Source: Craterostigma plantagineum (lineage: Eukaryota > Streptophyta > Magnoliopsida > Lamiales > Linderniaceae). Taken from it: 64,000 bases of DNA. The stretch covers positions 61,054 through 125,053 of the forward strand of contig JAPQWV010001095.1 in assembly GCA_027422505.1 (NCBI GenBank), given 5' to 3'. How positions within the stretch are numbered: the stretch's first letter is position 1; each line of letters opens with the position of its first letter. Below the pieces are notes generated by a model, which made no database searches, had not been told where the DNA came from, and worked only from the letters and a program-made list of their open reading frames with translations. Of the stretch, positions 54,352 to 64,000 are shown piece after piece. A program made the translations under genes and the position numbers.

Positions 54352-54391
54352 CAGAAACTCCCCCTTAATCGAAATCTCCCCCTCAAGAGAC
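54352..54391 (-). other. Internal PPT-like tracts after pol (element D)
   Basis: ACTCCCCCTTAATC and ATCTCCCCCTCAAG; on the element strand the second reads CTTGAGGGGGAGAT, nearly the 3' PPT of the same element. Confidence 0.65.
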
Positions 54392-54494
54392 ATAATTCAG
54401 GCTACTTCGCGAAATTTACACACGACACATAGAAAATGGAGTAAAATGAAGAAAAATATGTACACTTTATCAAAGTTTATGTAGGGTCGATTGA

Positions 54495-56452
54495 TCACAA
54501 CTGAAGATTCAACATGCCCAACATAGTCACAAGGTGTTGGAATCGTTTGACATCCAACGGCTTTGTGAAAATATCGGCCAGTTGATCTTCGGTAGTGACG
54601 TAGTGCAATTCAATCGTCCCTTGTTCGACATGTTCTTTGATGAAGTGGTCACGAATATCTATGTGTTTCGTTCGCGAGTGATGCACTGGATTACTCGTCA
54701 TCGCAATCGCACTCTTCGAGTCACAATAAATGGAATTTTATCAACATGAAAATTAAAATCTCATAGTTGGATTCTCATCCACAAAAGCTGTGAACAACAA
54801 CTAGCGGCGGCGACATATTCTGCCTCCGTCGACGAAGTTGAGACGCAGTTTTGTTTTCGAGAAGACCAACTCACGAGTTTACCGCCCAAGAAGTGTGCAG
54901 CTCCAGAGGTGCTTTTCCGATCCATCTTGCATCCTGCATAATCCGAGTCAGAGAATCCAACCAGTTTGAAGTCAGATTGAGTGGGGTACCACAAACCCAG
55001 ATTGGGTGTTCCTTTGAGATAGCGGAGAATCCTTTTGACAGCAGTGAAATGGGATTCCTTAGGTGTAGCCTGAAAACGAGCGCAGATTCCTGTCGAGAGA
55101 AGGATATCCGGTCGACTAGCAGTGAGGTACAGAAGAGAGCCTATTATCCCACGATAGACGGTTTGGTCGACGGGAGCACCAGATGGGTCCGCGTCGGGTC
55201 GACCAGAGGGAGACATAGGTGTAGCGGCAGTCTTAGCATCTTTCATTCCATATTCTCGAGGATGTCATGGATGTATTTGGACTGGTTGATGAAGATTCCG
55301 TCGGGGAGTTGCTTTACTTGAAGACCAAGAAAGAAGCTCAGCTCGCCCATCATACTCATTTCGAATTTCTCCTTCATCAATTCTGCGAATTCTTCACATA
55401 GTTGTGGTTCAGTCGATCCAAAAATGATGTCATCGACATAAATCTGTACAAGCATGATGTCCGGGCCATTCCGCTTGGTGAAGAGAGTTGTATCCAGAGA
55501 TCCTTTCTTGAATCCAGACTGAACGAGGAAGTCTGAAAGGACGTCATACCAAGCTCGGGAGCCTGTTTCAGTCCGTAGAGGGCCTTGTAGAGTCGATATA
55601 CGTGATGAGGAAACTCTTCGCTCAAGAACCCTTCAGGTTGATCAACGTACACTTCTTCTTTGAGAAATCCATTCAGAAATGCAGTCTTCACGTCCATTTG
55701 ATAGACTTTGAAGTTCTTGTGAGCAGCAAAGGCAAGAAAGATCCGTATAGCTTCGATCCTGGCAACGGGGGCGAAGGTTTCATCGTAGTCGATGCCTTCT
55801 TGTTGATTGTACCCTTTAGCCACAAGTCTTGCTTTATTGCGGATGACAACACCGTCTTCATCCTTTTTGTTCTTGAAGATCCACTTCGTGCCGATAATGG
55901 ATCTGTTGCGAGGGCATGGCACGAGTTCCCAAACTTGTAGACGTTCGAACTGATTTATTTCCTCCTGCATTGCAATCAGCCAATCAGGATCATTGAGAGC
56001 TTCAGCTACTCGTGATGGTTCGGCTTGACTGAGATAGCAAGCGAACAAACTTTCAATCATTGTAGCCGAACGCGTCGAAACACCGAATGTGGGATCCCCA
56101 ATAATCTGATCCGCAGGATGAGAGCGAGCCCAAAGTGGTACATTAGTCTGTGAAGAGCTAGCCGCATTTGTGTCGAGTAGAGGCTCATTAAATTGGGGTC
56201 CGATGTCCGAAGAAGAGATCTCAACCGTAGTAGATTGAGAGGGTTCGACATCAGGATCAGCAATGTTCCCATGGTTGGGTAAAATGTCGTCTTCGTTGAG
56301 ATTGAGATTATCCAAGTTTGGAGGGACGACATCATTGCCGATAGTCTGTGGTGTAGTTGGGGTGGGTGTAGCGGTAGGTTGAGTGGTGGTGAGGGGAGTC
56401 TTGGGGACTGGATAGAAGTACTCGAAAAGCAGATCGAGATCCAGTTCTCCAA
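54495..56452 (-). pseudogene. Element D reverse transcriptase and RNase H
   Basis: A long open stretch (56315-55377) carries [60 protein letters not shown] and [21 protein letters not shown] one-base loss after LKQAP near 55555 shifts the frame; [20 protein letters not shown] (55455-55243) contains the YVDD site. RNase H has VGFSDSDYAGCKMDRKSTSG and SSTEAEYVAAASCCSQLLW, then [20 protein letters not shown] and [20 protein letters not shown] to the stop at 54495. It is better preserved than in C. It begins in the INT-RT linker ([15 protein letters not shown]) at the 56452 joint. Confidence 0.9.
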
Positions 56453-56877
56453 TAGGAATGTGGGAAAAGAAGAGTGTGCATTATATCATGCTATGAGATA
56501 TTGGGATTGGGCTTGAGTGCACACTTGCATACATGCATTTTATTCACCTACTGGCAAAGTGCTCAGTGTTTACGTGTTGTAGGTACTGAGTCTGACGCTA
56601 ATACGCGTAGAGACTGAGGCGGCTGGTGGCGGTGCTCCACGGACTTTTGAGGGCGGGGCGGTACATGGATGAAGACCTGTGGAGCGGCTTTAGGACTTTT
56701 GGTTCTTTTGATATTTTTGGGGCTTCGGCCCGTGTACAGTGATAACGATGTAGATGGATTTTTATATTAGTGTATATTATTTTAGAAAAAAGTTTTAATT
56801 AGACGGGCCTTCCGCGGCTTACATTGCGGAAATCCGCCACTAATCGTACTTAGAAAAGTAGGGTCGCCACAGCCATC
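56453..56877 (+). mobile_element. Chromovirus LTR fragment (U5 side) inserted in ORF3 of element G
   Basis: It resembles the element T LTR (14830-15187 in the inverted arm): CACCTACTGG, TTTACGTGTTGTAGGTAC, CCACGGACTTTTGAGGGC, and the terminus AGTAGGGTCGCCACA at 56877 with the canonical CA end. It is joined on the left to element D pol and on the right exactly to ORF3 of element G, so it is the downstream edge of an LTR whose other end was lost. Confidence 0.75.
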
Positions 56878-59334
56878 CACTGTCCATCGAAGATGTAATT
56901 ATCAAGGAATTCGTGCGGATCGTCTCCACGTCTTGATGTTCCGACTGGTCTGGAGCGGTCGAGCTGGGAGTTGCTTGACTTGCTGCCAAAGCCACGAGCA
57001 TTGCGGCACTTGCTTCTTCTTCCGGAGCAAGGGGCTTGTGTAAGTTGTTGGCGGTGTGGACGTAGGCGTCCGTAGGTTGAAGGTTGGTGGTTCGATTGGT
57101 TTGAGAGTATGGGTGTGGTGCGGGTGCATGGTGGTGGTAGTGGGGCGTGAGGTTTCAGCTGCTTTTGTGTTTGTCCGTGCGCGCCCGAGCTTTGTCCTTG
57201 ACCGCTCGTAGAAGACCTGGGCCTCTTCTCCCCCTCATGACTACCTTGATCATCAGGGTCGTCAAGTCGGTGTTTTGAGCGGGAGTTTTGACCGCGGCAT
57301 GAGTCGGTAGGTGAGTCAGGACGATCCACGAGACGTCGGAAGAGATCTTCTTCTTCAGGCGTCCGGTTGGTCAGCTCAACTAAACGGGCGACTAGAATGG
57401 AGTGTAGGCTGCTGATAGGTACAGTGGCTGGGTTGATGAGGTTAGATGATAGGATGGGTGATGGGATGATTGGGGCGGTGAGTAGAGGTTGTGAGGTGTG
57501 GGGTCGGTTGTGAGGGTTGTCCGGACGGCTCTGCCTCAGAGATTGGTGCCTTCCCGTATCTCGTCGGGAAATCTCTATAGCAGCATGAACTCTCTCCATA
57601 AAAACGTTTCTCAAATGATGATAGCGCAAGGGAGAGAGCAGCCTGTAAGCGTGCTTCCATCACGAACGGGATAGGAGCCTCCGACGATGAACCAAGATGA
57701 CTGATGTCACCTGTTAAACACCTTGAGTGATCACCATCTCAACGGACTAGCTCGTTGTCGCTTGAGGTTGCCACGTTTCGAGACTTCCACCCAATCCTCG
57801 ATTTAAATCTAAAAGATTCGCATCTATGGATGTTGCTGCAAGTTCTGAATGAACTTGCGTATCATACACCTCTTGTACTGGGCCGGTATAAGTAGAGTCT
57901 GGTTCTCGGCCTCAGTTGATGCTATTTGTTCGTGCTGCGGCTCAAGAGTGAGCGAAGATGGGTCCTCAGCACGTGGAATGTCGAGTGGCGTCGTGTCTGA
58001 TGTAGAGGTGACAGCTGTGATGACGAGCTCATGAGATACGAGTTGAATTAGCAGAACTCATCTCACCAATTGAATTTCCTCGTCAGATGCCGTGGCTTCT
58101 GAGGAGGTAACCATGTGAGGAGTCAGTTCTCGTTCAACGTCCTCATGGGCTTGTGCTGTCACTAGACGCTCGTTGGGTTAAATTATCGAGAACAGAGCCT
58201 CGGTCTCAGGCGTAGTAGCGAGGTGAAGTGGATTATGCCCCAATTCTGCTCCGAGCTGTGCTTCCTAAGTTAAACTCCTCAATAGGCTCTTGAAGCACGC
58301 TGACATGTACGGGCACTTCAGCTCCTAGTTCAGTAACTGGAGCTTCGACTTCTAACTCTTGAGCCACTTCATCAATCAGTGTGGCGTCAAGATCTTGAGT
58401 AGAAGTCTCCACTTCAAGCTCCTGTGCCACTTGATTAATCAGCTCGGCGTCAGGGCTTTAATGTTGTTGCGGAGGGCTCACGTTGAAGTCTGTCAGGGGC
58501 CCTCTAATCATCGCTTTCGTAAGATGATTCTCCCGACAGCAAAGCCTGTAGACGTCTCCCGTGGGGTCGGGGAGACGCAGCATCTCAAACAAAATCGACA
58601 TAGATGGGGTCCAAATCCGTGAGTTTGGGGCTGTGGAAGAGAGCCGAGGTGGTTGAAGTTTCCTCCTGGAGATAGGCGAGGTATGTTCTCGTGGAGCTCC
58701 ATGAGGTGGGCAATGATCACGTTGAACCACCGTGCATACGGGACATTCTTTGACTGCTTATTCTCCTTTTGTCTTATCTGTTCTACAAGATCGTACCAGA
58801 TCAGCTGAGCGAAATCGTAATTTCGTCGGGAGAATGCAATTCCGTGGAAGATGCGGAGAATGTTGTCGTTGCCTTTGTCGAACCCGGCATACTTCGGCGA
58901 GAGGCATTTGTTGACGATCCCAAATAACGTCTTCCATGGGTGCGGGACGTTGTTGCTCTGAATGTGTGCGAGTTTAGTGAGCGGCGGCCGGTATCCATTT
59001 GGATAAAGTCTTGTACCATCTCAGCATCGGTAGGCAGAGGGTCGTAGTTGTGACTGAATGGCAGGTCCAAGACGAGGCAAAAATCATTTTCGCTAAAGCT
59101 AACATGTCTTGTCCAGAGTACCGTCGTGAATTGGTAGGCGCCTTCAACTACGAGACTCTTTATACGTCCCCAAAACTGTTGGGGATAGACCATTGGCGCC
59201 GAGGCCGTCACTCTAAGTGCGTGCCAGAGGGATGACCTTGTAGGATGGACACTATGATCTCGTTATGACATCGGAACGTAGTCAGATCTAGCTGAAAGTT
59301 CTTGTCCTAAACTTTGAGGTACAAAACGATCCAT
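56878..59334 (-). pseudogene. ORF3 of element G (truncated, many frameshifts)
   Basis: It starts with Met 59334 (MDRFVPQSLGQELSAR), immediately after a CAG acceptor-like site. The domain blocks parallel element F: TASAPMVYPQQFWGRIKSLV, FTTVLWTRHVSFSENDFCLV and LDLPFSHNYDPLPTDAEMVQ. A stop lies about 20 codons in, and a shift after DFIQMD near 59010 breaks the chain. The acidic/Ser/Pro tail has repeated ATLIDEVAQELEVEAP units (58233-58430). The later frame 57629-56880 holds AAIEISRRDTGRHQ, EEEDLFRRLVDRPDSP and DPHEFLDNYIFDGQWMA, where the insert begins. Non-functional. Confidence 0.75.
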
Positions 59335-59360
59335 CTGAAACATAAGATATCAGAAAATTC
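59335..59360 (-). other. Splice-acceptor-like site at ORF3 start (element G)
   Basis: On the minus strand TTTTCTGATATC-TTATGTTTCAG ends at 59335 and is followed by ATGGA, the same TTATGT-TTCAG-ATGGA pattern as element F (34230-34251). The nearest CURAY-type branch point (CTGAT) is close, about 15 nt upstream. Confidence 0.45.
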
Positions 59361-62300
59361 ATGAGTTCAATTTTAAAATTGAGTCAAAAATTATTATATC
59401 AAACTATAGTATTTGAACAATTTATAGCATGTAAGACATAATATTTATTGCACATAGATCATGCGGGTATGAACAAACTTGATGGTATTTGATGAAATTT
59501 TCGAAAGTCATGTATAAAGCATATAAGATGTTTTATCAAAAATTTTCTAAGTGTTGAACGCTCGCATACCACTGTTCATTCCGTTATATTTTACGCTCCA
59601 AAATTGAACTCTCAATTTTAATTTCCTACGTGTTAATTTCTAATTAAAGCCTCCGTGTAATTTTGCGATCGAAAATTCTAATTGCTAAATTTGCTACAGT
59701 GTAAAGGACTTGGAGAAATTTTCTAAGTGTTTTGATCAACAGACGTAGTATTGTAGCCGAGAAATTTTACGATCGAGAAAAATTAATGTGTAAGTTAACG
59801 ATCGAGAATTAATTTCCGTGTAAACTTACGATCGAAAAATTTTTCGCGCGTGAATAAAATTTTCGTCGTGAAAGTTATCGAGCGAGAAAGTTTTTCGATT
59901 TTAAAATTGGTTTTTGTGCGAATTTTACGATCGAGAAAATTGACAACGAAAATCTAGGTAATCGCCGAGAAAATTTTCGACCGATCAAAATCATCGCTGC
60001 GTAATTTTACGATAGAGAAATTTTATCGTCGAAAAATTAATTTTATCGCCGCTAAAATTTTACGATCGAAATAGAATGAAAATCGAAAGTACTGTTTTCG
60101 ATGGTAAGTTTTGCGCTCGTACTAAATTGCATCGATTCCACCTATTTCACTTTTTAATTTTTTCGCTCGCATAAAATCCTAATTAGATTTCTCGATGGTA
60201 AGTAAATCTTCGATATACGACATCTAACTTAGTGACTAAGTCAATTTTAGCGATCGAAAAACTTTTACGATACAAACAATATCTTAATTGAATCCGAATT
60301 CAATTAAGACTATTTGCGATCGAAAAAGTTCTTCGACTGCTTCAAACTTTCAAAACTCAATTTCGTCGAATCTTAGATTTTATGCCTAATACGCAGATTT
60401 TTCGAAAATCTATACTACCAGATGACGCGAAACCACTAAGACTATCTTAATATGTAAACATTAACCCAGATAAACACTTAAACAAGCCTTAATCATTGCA
60501 AGATAGTATTCGGGTTTCACAGTTTGAAAAACAGACGAAAATCTCATCCTAATCATGCGAAAAACACATAACACAGATGCAAACGGAGTTTAAGTGCACG
60601 CAAAAGCCTAAAGAATGTCGATTCTACCTTAAAAAAGACGAAAATCTGTGTAATATTAAAGATTTTGAAAGATTTGAGTTTCGTCTTTTTGACAAGAGTT
60701 TTTCGCGAGAGAACTTGAAGCGACACTGTTGAATTTTCGATTGAGAGTTTTGCGTGTGATAAAGTATTTCGACTGCAAAAAGTAACTTTTTCTTAATGAG
60801 CTGATTAGACATATCGGGTTCCCGATTATACTGGCCCATTTTAAGTTTTCGCTGTAAAAACTAGGAATCGAGAATTACCTTTTCGATCGTAAGTTCCTAA
60901 TTATTTCAGATTAGACCCTTATTTCAAATAAAACCACAATCATGCTCCCCCAATGTATTAAAATAAATGCAATTAACTCTCTGTAATTTCGAACAGTGAC
61001 ATCTGGCTCCATAGCTGTTTTCGAGAAATCTGTAACTTAGAACAAATGTCGAAAATGTTAGAGTTAATCAACAAGTAAATTTTAATAATAGAGGTCCCTC
61101 TGGTTGTTTAATTTGATAATATGAGCTCCTTGGCCTGATGAAGTGTGATGTCCCTCTCTTTAATAGCATTCGAGAAAAATCTGGAACACTTAGAAAAACA
61201 TCAAAAATGTTTCGAACTCATATCATGAAATTTATCTGTGCTCCCCTCAAATGATGCGCCAAAATTGATTTGTCATGCATGCATATAAAAATCAATTCAA
61301 GTTCTTAGCACATATAACACGCATTTAATCGAGTTTATCCTAGATATATGGTCCCCTAAACATGTATTTAAATAAAAGCGCGTGAGGGTATGAGCAAAAA
61401 AAATATTCGCATTTATACCATTCAAATGAAGCTAATCAAGCATTCAGAATGAGCGAATCATAGAATGCAAAAATATCGCATTTTATCAATTCAGTTCAAA
61501 CGCAAATCACAAGTGCATATCAAAATGTGCGATATCAAATGTGTGATTTCTTATTTTTCAATGAAAAGAAAATAGCAAAAAATATTTTCATATATATATG
61601 TATATTATTATTATATTTTTATGTTCTTATGTATATTAAGATTATTATAGTATGGGGTCAGATTATTTTGCTTCGATCAACGTCACGCCTAAAATTTCAC
61701 AAGACACTTGAAAAGATCATATGCCGTCAAGTCATGTCGACAAACTAAAGTCCTAAGTTCATAGAATAATCTGTTTCAACAACTCTCATTAGTTTCACTC
61801 TAGCAGTCGATTATTTTTAACTTGGAATTTTTATTTTTATATCACTCTAGTCAACACACACAATTTTGAGTCAATTTGGAATCATTTCACCTAAGCGAAA
61901 GAACGTCGATTTGGAATCAAAGGGACTTTGAAGGATTTTATTTTGGCTTAGACTTAGAAATGAAAGAAAAATTTTGGGAATTGTGAGCTTTTTGCCGTCT
62001 TCCATTTCTTCGTCTTTCTCCTTCGTCGGCATATTTTTCTTTATTCTTTTGTCTTTTCTCATCCTTATGTTTTCGTTATTTTTTCTACACTTGCTCAAGC
62101 TGAAGCTCCGCTTCCTACTAGAGCTATGAGATTATCTAAGACGAAGTTCTTCTTGTTGATTCTCGGGCCGATACCGTGCTCCTTTTCTCTTAATCCCTAA
62201 AGAGGTTTCAGAGATTATCGATTTGAAGAAGTTCACAGTTGGAATTCGAACCCAAGGCCGTGCTCCTCTTCTCGTTTCCGATATAAGACCGGATTATCGT

Positions 62301-63130
62301 TGGAGAAGTTCATTTCGTGGTGCTCCTCTTTCCAGCCGTTCTGACGAGCATACAGATTATCGATGGAGAAGTTCACAGAAAGATCCATGCCCCTCTTATT
62401 ATGATTTCTGAAAGATCTCAATAATTGGGAGGGCAGGTTCTTTTGAACTGCTTTTTGTGCGTTGAGCATTTCTCGTGTGCGATTTCCACTTTCTTTTGTC
62501 ATCTTTTTCTTTGTTGTATCGTTTTCTCCCCTTCCTTTTCTCGTTTGAATATCCCGCCGAAGACTTAGATAGTCGATTGAAGGCTCGAAGGGTTTCAAAG
62601 GAAGAAAAGGTATTCGGAGAAGGCTCCAAATGGATGACTAAAGGCTATGTTAAAGGATTCAGATATTCTATTTGGCCAAGTGAGGAATTTCCTAAATGCC
62701 CTAATCATTTTCCTAGCAATCGAACGCAAGGCGAGTATGAGGCCAAGAATCACTATTATGACAAGCAATTGATGCGTGACTAGCTCAAGAAGATGTCCGA
62801 AGAGAGAAAAATAAAAGGCTAGAATCCCTACTTATATGAAGTGGCTTTGTGTCTATTGGAACAAAATAATGAGCCTTAGACACAAGAATGCGACTCTGAC
62901 AAAATTAAGCAATTAATCAGTCGCATGTCAGGGAAATTGATGCGTGACCAGATCGAGCATCCTAAGATGTCGTCATTCCCCTAATATATTATAAGTATAT
63001 GGATAATATTTTGGAGTTTTAGAATTATATATATTTTATTTTGTTTAAAGTATCACGCAAAATATAGCATTTAAGTACAAAAAAACACATAGAATAGAAC
63101 ATAGGAAAGCACATAGGAGCACGTAAAGCG
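59361..63130 (-). other. Element G pol-ORF3 spacer
   Basis: Non-coding. Homologous to 30425-34246 in reverse: CTTTTACGATCGAAAA-type word array (59550-60900), TAT-rich run near 61590, degenerate ~70-bp repeats (62115-62390), and a purine tract (element strand GAAAAGGAAGGGGAGAAAAC, about 62522-62543). Open stretches of up to ~120 codons here are not conserved with element F. Confidence 0.65.
62115..62390. repeat. Degenerate ~70-bp tandem repeats (GATTATCG...GAAGTTC)
   Basis: Units with GATTATCG, five or so bases, then GAAGAAGTTCA/GGAGAAGTTCA at about 62213, 62292 and 62356, with a weaker one near 62131. Counterpart of 31055-31290. Confidence 0.65.
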
Positions 63131-63695
63131 CATATTACGGAAGATTCAACATGCCTAATTTTTCGACAAGGAATTGGAACCGTTTTACATCAATGCCTTT
63201 GTGAAAATATCAGCTAGGTTATATTCCGTGTTCACAAAATAAATATCATTGTGCCTTTTTCTACGTGATCTTTAATAAAGTGATATCGTATGTCTATGTG
63301 TTTAGTGCGTGAATGGTGAACAGGATTACACGTTATGGCAATGCACTTTGACAATCACTATATATGGGTATATTTATAAATTGTACCCATAGTCGCGAAG
63401 CTGAATCCGCATCCAAAGCATTTGCGAGCAACAACTGGCGGCCGCAACGTATTCAGCCTCAGCCGTCGATGTTGAGACACATTTATGCTTTTTTGAAGGA
63501 CCAGCAGACAAGCTTTTCGCCTAAGAATTGAGCGCCACCAGATGTGCTTTTCCTGTCCATTCGGCAACCTGTATAATCAGCATCAGTATAGCCAATTAAT
63601 TTGAAGTTTGTTCCTTTAGGATACCATAGTCCTAAAGTTGAGGTGCCCTTGAGGTAGCGCAAGATTCGTTTCACCGCGAGCATGTGGGATTCCAC
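63131..63695 (-). pseudogene. Element G RNase H fragment
   Basis: Encodes ESHMLAVKRILRYLKGTSTL, IGYTDADYTGCRMDRKSTSG and GAQFLGEKLVCWSFKKA, then after a frameshift the AEAEYVAAASC-like block and, to about 63150, the ADIFTK end block and family C-terminus. RT is missing because Tekay gag abuts at 63696. Confidence 0.82.
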
Positions 63696-64000
63696 TTACC
63701 TGTCACCTCGCGAATGCGACTGTACTGAACATACTCTCCAGAGTTCGGAGCCAGTCCTCGGCAGCAGTAGGGTCAATAGCATCTTCAAATATTGGGGGAT
63801 TGAGTTTACGAAATCTTTCCCCTACTATCTCAACCCTTTCTGCTTGAGAGAGTCCACTGCTAGATTGTCCGCCCGTATTTCGCTGTTGCATCATTTCTTG
63901 AATTTGAGCGACTGCTGGCGAACGAGTTCCGTGAGTTGAAGAATTGCCGTATCTCGATTATCAACTGGAGTTGCGGGTTGCTTGCCTTTGTCCGCACTCC
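63696..64000 (-). pseudogene. Tekay/Del-like gag fragment (continues right of window)
   Basis: Minus-strand frame with MMQQRNTGGQSSSGLSQAER, VEIVGERFRKLNPPIFEDAI and AAEDWLRTLESMF, matching the start of the element T Gag domain (ERIEIIGERFQKLNPPTFEE). It is cut at about 63696, where element G RNase H begins. Confidence 0.82.

Larger units (their letters stand above)
52864..54494 (-). other. Element D pol-ORF3 spacer
   Basis: Non-coding. Same layout as in element C without the MITE: PPT-like tracts (54352-54391), TTGAC cluster (54237-54324), ACTCAAATCT-TAACCAAAAT box (53792-53811), TTTCTCGG/TTTCGCGG and CTGTAGCAGCGAAA words (53060-53720), and a CTAAT at 52896-52892. The acceptor CAG of element C reads CAT here. 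Confidence 0.65.
48818..56452 (-). mobile_element. Element D: SIRE-like copia element with full ORF3, 5' half missing
   Basis: Minus-strand order from the right: RT and RNase H (56452-54495), PPT-like tracts, spacer, ORF3 (52863-49168), PPT, 3' LTR (48818-49109). It is inserted in element E (flank GACGT at 48813-48817). The right side is cut at 56452 in the INT-RT linker by a chromovirus LTR fragment, so gag, PR, INT and 5' LTR are gone. Complementary to element C of the same family. Confidence 0.9.
56878..63695 (-). mobile_element. Element G: RNase H, spacer and ORF3 of the F-family SIRE-like element
   Basis: Minus-strand order from the right: RNase H piece (63695-63131), ~3.8-kb spacer, ORF3 (59334-56878). 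It proves that the element F type of spacer and ORF3 belongs downstream of copia pol. Cut on the left by the chromovirus LTR edge and on the right by Tekay gag. Confidence 0.85.

Overview
The window looks like repeat-packed nuclear DNA of a flowering plant, probably a eudicot. Every coding segment I can recognise belongs to an LTR retrotransposon. I see no host gene, tRNA or rRNA gene. Primer sites match plant initiator-Met tRNA (gctctgatacca on the + strand, three times) and the tRNA-Asp-like site of the Athila lineage (TGGCGCCGTTGCC). Three super-groups are interleaved: Ty3/gypsy Athila, Ty3/gypsy chromovirus (Tekay/Del-like), and Ty1/copia of SIRE/Maximus type with a large extra ORF downstream of pol, called ORF3 here. 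The species cannot be fixed from the sequence alone.

Layout: 1-1800 is a Tekay-like LTR end (minus). Athila-1 (plus) occupies 1801-4945 and resumes at 17211-18913. It is split by element B (4946-17210, minus), a defective SIRE-like copia element with 334-bp LTRs and target duplication GCTAC. Element B is itself split by element T (8621-15187, minus), a gag-only chromovirus with target duplication CTCCT whose right LTR is turned into a large palindrome. Element C (18914-30410, minus) is a SIRE-like copia element with 5' LTR, gag, PR, INT, RT, RNase H, spacer and a truncated ORF3. Element F (30411-37490, plus) is the spacer and ORF3 of a second SIRE-like family. Athila-2 (37491-45822, plus) keeps a full 3' LTR. 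A Tekay-like scrap (45823-46475) is followed by element E (46476-48817, minus, RT-RNase H, carrying a hAT-type MITE). Element D (48818-56452, minus) is of the same family as C and supplies the 3' half: RT, RNase H, spacer, full ORF3, PPT and 3' LTR. A chromovirus LTR fragment (56453-56877), element G (56878-63695, minus, spacer and ORF3 of the F family plus RNase H) and a Tekay gag fragment (63696-64000) close the window.

Read together, C and D reconstruct the order LTR-leader-gag-PR-INT-RT-RH-(internal PPT-like tracts)-leader-like spacer-ORF3-PPT-LTR. The ORF3 start sits on a 3' splice-site-like sequence in three of four copies, which suggests retrovirus env-style subgenomic expression. The other main oddity is element T: it is flanked by a perfect target duplication, yet both outer ends are the same (U5) LTR end, giving it ~950-bp terminal inverted repeats. 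Several lesions are shared by both Athila copies, and element B has near-identical LTRs around decayed remnants. Both facts point to defective elements having been mobilised in trans.
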